DNA from: an uncultured Prevotellaceae bacterium
Lineage (GTDB): Bacteria > Bacteroidota > Bacteroidia > Bacteroidales > Bacteroidaceae
DNA: 10,109 bases
NCBI GenBank assembly: GCA_946413885.1
Contig: CAMKMK010000076.1
Span: 1 to 10,109 of the forward strand
Direction of reading: 5' to 3'
Shown here: in pieces, positions 7,223 to 10,109 of the stretch
Position numbering within the stretch: the first letter of the stretch is position 1
How the letters are laid out: every line of letters begins with the position of its first letter
The notes under the pieces: model-generated
Databases searched by the model: none
Seen by the model: only the letters and a program-made list of their open reading frames with translations
What the model was told of the DNA's origin: nothing
Program-made: the position numbers and the translations under genes

Positions 7223-8074
7223 TCACTTGTCGAAATTTCTGGAGGCATAAGGCAGAGCCATGCGGAGAGCCTGATGCCAATATTCCCAATTATGGACTCC
7301 ATTACGTATGCGCAATTCATCTTTTATATGAGCACCACGCATCAATTGGTGAAGACGTACAGAAAGATCAAAAAGAAAATCGTCGTCACCACAATCAAAG
7401 AACCACTTGACTGTGCGGAGCTTTTCTTTGGTGGCATCATCAGCTTCCTCTATGAATTTCAGAGCAGAATGGTTTTTGACAGACTCACAAGTGTAATACA
7501 ACCAATCCTTCTTCTCACCAGCCCCCACGTTGTTGCTCTGATTGTCGAGCCATGCACTCATTGCATAGCATGACGAGAAGGCATCAGGATGACGCTGGCA
7601 ATAGACAGTACTTCCACCGCCTCCCATAGAAAGTCCCATCACAGCACGATGGCCTTTGTCACCCACACCATGATATTTCTTCTCGACAGCAGGAATAAAC
7701 TCTTGAAAAAAGAAATCCTCGTAGTTCCAGTTGGGCATATTGAAATAACCACAAGGAGTATTGTGGGTATCATGATCACCTGCATTGGGCATCACGATGA
7801 GCATCTCTCGAGCTTCACCTGACTCAATCAGTTCATCAGCAACTGTCTGCATGTTACCTCTGTCGCGCCAAGCATTGTGGTTATCCGACAGACCATGCAG
7901 TAAGTAGACCACAGGATACATCTTGCTCGAAGTTTCATAATTGTTGGGCAGATAGATATTGTACTTAATGTATTTGCCCAAAATAGTGCTCTGTACGCTA
8001 TCTGTCACGATCTTGCCTGCATGCAAAGGAATCATACCAAGAATAGCGATTCCAAATAATAAAAACTTTTTCAT
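7223..8074 (-). CDS. Secreted esterase, esterase D / CE1-like alpha/beta hydrolase
   Basis: This is a 283-residue protein (ATG 8074, TGA 7223). Residues 1-19 form a signal peptide (MKKFLLFGIAILGMIPLHA) with likely cleavage after Ala19 and no lipobox, so it should be periplasmic or secreted. The mature part is an esterase-D-type alpha/beta hydrolase: YLLHGLSD (57-64) for the oxyanion region, GLSMGG with nucleophile Ser149, the acid Asp in CGDDDF (228-233, probably Asp232) and the catalytic His261 in NGVHNWEYW. Length fits the family (about 250-300 residues). Relatives include tributyrin esterases, S-formylglutathione hydrolases and CE1 acetyl/feruloyl esterases. Export and neighbouring binding-module proteins favour removal of acyl groups from glycans, but the substrate cannot be read from the sequence. 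It lies 35 bp after the methyltransferase gene, probably in the same transcript, and its stop codon abuts the 22-bp repeat array. Confidence 0.9.
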   Translation of the reverse strand: MKKFLLFGIAILGMIPLHAGKIVTDSVQSTILGKYIKYNIYLPNNYETSSKMYPVVYLLHGLSDNHNAWRDRGNMQTVADELIESGEAREMLIVMPNAGDHDTHNTPCGYFNMPNWNYEDFFFQEFIPAVEKKYHGVGDKGHRAVMGLSMGGGGSTVYCQRHPDAFSSCYAMSAWLDNQSNNVGAGEKKDWLYYTCESVKNHSALKFIEEADDATKEKLRTVKWFFDCGDDDFLFDLSVRLHQLMRGAHIKDELRIRNGVHNWEYWHQALRMALPYASRNFDK

Positions 8075-8109
8075 ATCTAATTGTTTTACAAATTATTATC
8101 GTATATGTT

Positions 8110-8922
8110 TTATTCTTCTTGATGAATATTCCTCAATTCCCATAAAGCTACAGCAGCGGCAGCGGCTACATTCAGAGAATCAACGTTATGCGACATGGGA
8201 ATCCTTACTACATAATCTGACTCACGAATCACCTTTTCTGGTAAGCCATCTCCTTCGTTCCCCATAATCAAAGCAAGCTTTTCTTCAGATTTCAAGATGG
8301 GATTATCAAGAGAAATACTGTCATCCGTAAGAGCCATTGCTGCCGTCTTGAAACCCAACGAATGGAGACTAGACAACGAATCTTCTACCCATGTCCAGGG
8401 AATCAAAAAGACACTTCCCATGGAAACCCTCACAGACCTACGATTCAAGGGATCGCAAGAGTCCATACTCATCAGTATGGCATCCACACCCAATGCTGCC
8501 GCAGAACGGAAAATGGCACCTACATTTGTACTGTCCACCACCCCTTGAATAACCACAACCCGATGGGCATCATGACAGATGTCCTCAACAGATAAAGGGA
8601 CAGGACGCTTCATAGCACACAACACTCCACGTGTCAGGGTATAACCAGTCAGTTGTGCCAATAATTCTCGTTCGCCTGTATAGACTGGAATATCTCCACA
8701 CCGTTCCAGAACAGATGAAGCATCTCCTGTAATATGTCGTTCCTCACAAAGGATGGCTATGGGTTGATATCCTGCATCCAATGCCACATGAATCACCTTA
8801 GGGCTTTCCGCTATGAACAAACCTTTCTCAGGTTCCAACCGATTCCTCAGTTGAGCTTCCGTCAGGGTGGAAAACATCTCCAATCCAGGCTCATTCAGAC
8901 TTTTAACCCTAATTATATTCAC
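8110..8922 (-). CDS. TrmH/SpoU-family RNA 2'-O-methyltransferase
   Basis: This is a 270-residue cytoplasmic protein that should transfer a methyl group from S-adenosylmethionine to a ribose 2'-OH in rRNA or tRNA. The N-terminal substrate-binding part (about 1-105) contains RLEPEKGLFIAESPKVI. The C-terminal SPOUT knot domain shows motif 1 STNVGAIFRSA (131-141, with the conserved Asn133 and Arg139), motif 2 IMGNEGDGLP (219-228) and motif 3 IPMSHNVDSLNVA (241-253). Length is normal for the family. The start is GTG at 8922-8920: the only codons between it and the in-frame TAA of the upstream gene (8929-8931) are ATC and ATT, and the conserved N-terminal region begins almost at once. The next ATG, at residue 16, would remove part of that domain. 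The six-base spacing suggests translational coupling to the upstream cargo gene. The exact RNA target (RlmB-, TrmH- or TsnR-like) cannot be decided here. Confidence 0.93.
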   Translation of the reverse strand: MNIIRVKSLNEPGLEMFSTLTEAQLRNRLEPEKGLFIAESPKVIHVALDAGYQPIAILCEERHITGDASSVLERCGDIPVYTGERELLAQLTGYTLTRGVLCAMKRPVPLSVEDICHDAHRVVVIQGVVDSTNVGAIFRSAAALGVDAILMSMDSCDPLNRRSVRVSMGSVFLIPWTWVEDSLSSLHSLGFKTAAMALTDDSISLDNPILKSEEKLALIMGNEGDGLPEKVIRESDYVVRIPMSHNVDSLNVAAAAAVALWELRNIHQEE

Positions 8923-8928
8923 AATGAT

Positions 8929-10109
8929 TTATTTCAGAATCTTCTTTCCATCCACAATGTAAACACCCTTGTTGAAGCGATTCACACGACGCCCCTGCAA
9001 GTCATAAACATTTATAAAACCAGACTGGTTGTCACTTACAACATCATTGATTCCATCATCAAGATAGGTAATAGGGAAATCGTAGGGCACATACGATGTA
9101 GCACCCATAGTATGGTCATCCTCTCGTTCATCCAAGAGTTTCCAACATTCATCCTCTGGGTCAGTGCTGTAGGTGTTCGAACCATATAATTTCCAACTTG
9201 AAGGGTTGCGACCAGGGATGGAATTCGTGTCATTGGCTGTATACATACGGTACGCCATGGGCTTGATAATATCTCCCGCATCGAAATAGAAACAGGCTGT
9301 CGTTGAGAAGGCTCCACAATATTTTGTCCTCATAGAGTTGTCGCAGAGATTGGTCCACCCTTCATTGTTGAAATAGGGGCAGTTGGCATCATATATAGAA
9401 ATACTTTCCACTTCATCCAGATTTTGATCAACCAAATCGAATTCAGCCATCTGCAGGATACTCTCACCCTGTGTAGCACTAACAGCCATTAAGTAGTAAC
9501 GATAGCCTAGCCTCTCGCTAGTAACTTTAACAACACATTGGACACGCAGACCAGGAGCCATGCTGGAAGTCAACGTGATGGTGCATGTACCTAATCCGAT
9601 GGCCGTTATTATACCCTCCTTGTCAATCGTGGCAACTTCTTCGTTCGAGGATGACCACTGAAGGCCAGCACGCTCAGCCATTGAGGCAGGATAAACCTTA
9701 GCTCTCAAGGCTACCCTATCACCCACATTCATGACAACATTCTTCTGACTCAATTCAAGATTATCAATCGAATTGGTGATATAGAAATCATAAGGAGTAT
9801 AATTGGTGGCTCCCAATTCGGAATTATTCTCTTTCTCATCTATCAAGATCCATCCTTCGTCATCAGGGTCTTCTATATACACATTGCTTCCGTATAGAGC
9901 CCATGATGTGGGATTACGACCAGAATTGCTTTGAGTGTCATTTGCCGTGTAGATACGATAACCATAGATAGCAATCTCAGAACCAGCGTCCAACAGGAAC
10001 CAAGCACGTCCATTAAGGGCAGAGCAATATTTGGTCCCTGTATCATGATCAGCTGCATTGGGCCAGTTCTCATGACTGACGGTACTCTCAGAACCAGCAT
10101 ATACAGTCA
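8929..10109 (-). CDS. T9SS-exported discoidin-like/Big_2 protein, 5' end cut by window edge
   Basis: The frame is open from the right edge to TAA at 8929 (392 residues visible), so the N terminus and signal peptide are outside the window. TTG at 9993-9991 is not a real start, because the domain runs continuously upstream of it (TKYCSALNGRAWFLLDAGSE). Counting from the first full codon (10107), a discoidin-like module covers 1-112 (AND, GRNPTSWALYGSN, GWILIDE, PYDFYI). A Big_2 Ig-like domain follows at about 114-196 (VGDRVALRAKVYP, LQWSSSNEEVATIDKEG), then the strand pair YRYYLMAV...LQMAEFDL (203-225). A second discoidin-like module covers about 233-346 (AND, GRNPSSWKLYGSN, CWKLLDE). The tail (363-392: VYDLQGRRV, KGVYIVDGKKILK) is a T9SS sorting domain. 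Modules of this kind commonly bind glycans or surfaces; the role is inferred. It shares its module type with the giant protein at 2057-6958. Confidence 0.88.
   Translation of the reverse strand, partial: TVYAGSESTVSHENWPNAADHDTGTKYCSALNGRAWFLLDAGSEIAIYGYRIYTANDTQSNSGRNPTSWALYGSNVYIEDPDDEGWILIDEKENNSELGATNYTPYDFYITNSIDNLELSQKNVVMNVGDRVALRAKVYPASMAERAGLQWSSSNEEVATIDKEGIITAIGLGTCTITLTSSMAPGLRVQCVVKVTSERLGYRYYLMAVSATQGESILQMAEFDLVDQNLDEVESISIYDANCPYFNNEGWTNLCDNSMRTKYCGAFSTTACFYFDAGDIIKPMAYRMYTANDTNSIPGRNPSSWKLYGSNTYSTDPEDECWKLLDEREDDHTMGATSYVPYDFPITYLDDGINDVVSDNQSGFINVYDLQGRRVNRFNKGVYIVDGKKILK
8932..9021 (-). other. T9SS type A-like C-terminal sorting domain
   Basis: The final 30 residues of the partial cargo protein contain INVYDLQGRRV, a short Asn/Arg/Phe spacer and KGVYIVDGKKILK. 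Spacing and pattern match the tail of the giant protein, implying that both are exported through the same type IX system. The match is by recognition of the motif, not by a profile search. Confidence 0.75.
9520..9768 (-). other. Big_2 (bacterial Ig-like group 2) domain inside the partial cargo protein
   Basis: The segment has the classic Big_2 order: a first strand (LELSQKNVVMNVGD), RVALRAKVYPA, then LQWSSSNEEVATIDKEGIITAIGLGTCTITLTS, and a last strand VQCVVKV. Big_2 domains are Ig-like beta-sandwiches that act as spacers or adhesive units in surface proteins. It sits between the LID...PYDFYI half and the YRYYLMAV...QMAEF strands of a discoidin-like module, which suggests an insertion. Confidence 0.8.

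Noticed and set aside
7085..7573. Plus-strand open frame of 162 codons across the repeat array and the esterase
   Set aside because: It is antisense to a clear esterase gene with a full catalytic triad, and its N-terminal part encodes the 22-bp repeats in shifting frames. It shows no family resemblance.
8075..8109. Separate promoter for the esterase
   Set aside because: The 35-bp gap contains only an out-of-register near match (ATAATTTG) to the TAnnTTTG box and no -33 element, so co-transcription with the methyltransferase is simpler.
8929..9993. Complete 354-residue gene starting at 9993
   Set aside because: The codon at 9993 is TTG within a discoidin-like module. The frame and the domain continue to the right edge, so the gene is partial, not complete.

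Overview
The window looks like chromosomal DNA from a Bacteroidales bacterium, most likely Prevotella or a close relative. Three things point there: two large secreted proteins ending in short type IX secretion (T9SS) sorting domains, a fasciclin-domain lipoprotein of the kind found near SusC/SusD loci, and AT-rich untranslated leaders with no Shine-Dalgarno but a possible TAnnTTTG -7 box. The genus is inferred from style only. All five genes lie on the minus strand, so transcription runs from right to left. The first and last genes are cut by the window edges.

In order of transcription:
(1) 10109-8929: 3' part of a T9SS-exported protein with two F5/8-type-C-like (discoidin-like) modules and a Big_2 Ig-like domain.
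(2) 8922-8110: a TrmH/SpoU-family RNA 2'-O-methyltransferase, starting six bases after the previous stop.
(3) 8074-7223: a secreted esterase D/CE1-like alpha/beta hydrolase, 35 bp further on.
(4) 7222-6959: a 264-bp intergenic region. It holds four exact 22-bp-spaced copies of CAACGTGTTG directly against the esterase stop codon, a 13-bp palindrome and a probable promoter.
(5) 6958-2057: a 1633-residue T9SS cargo protein with four discoidin-like modules alternating with helical modules, then a jelly-roll-like module and a sorting tail.
(6) 2056-1971: an intergenic spacer with a strong GC-rich hairpin.
(7) 1970 to beyond base 1: a two-FAS1-domain lipoprotein, cut at its C terminus.

The two T9SS cargos share the same module type (GND or AND, then GRNW or GRNP, then W..YG, then GW.LID). 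Together with the secreted esterase and the fasciclin lipoprotein they suggest a surface or secreted glycan-binding and deacylating function. No SusC, SusD or glycoside hydrolase is visible here, so a polysaccharide-utilisation role is only an inference. The methyltransferase is a housekeeping-type gene embedded among envelope genes. I see no RNA genes, insertion sequences, CRISPR arrays or phage genes. The most unusual features are the 22-bp-period palindromic array at 7135-7222, the Big_2 domain apparently inserted inside a discoidin-like module, and the ~300-residue composite repeat of the giant protein.
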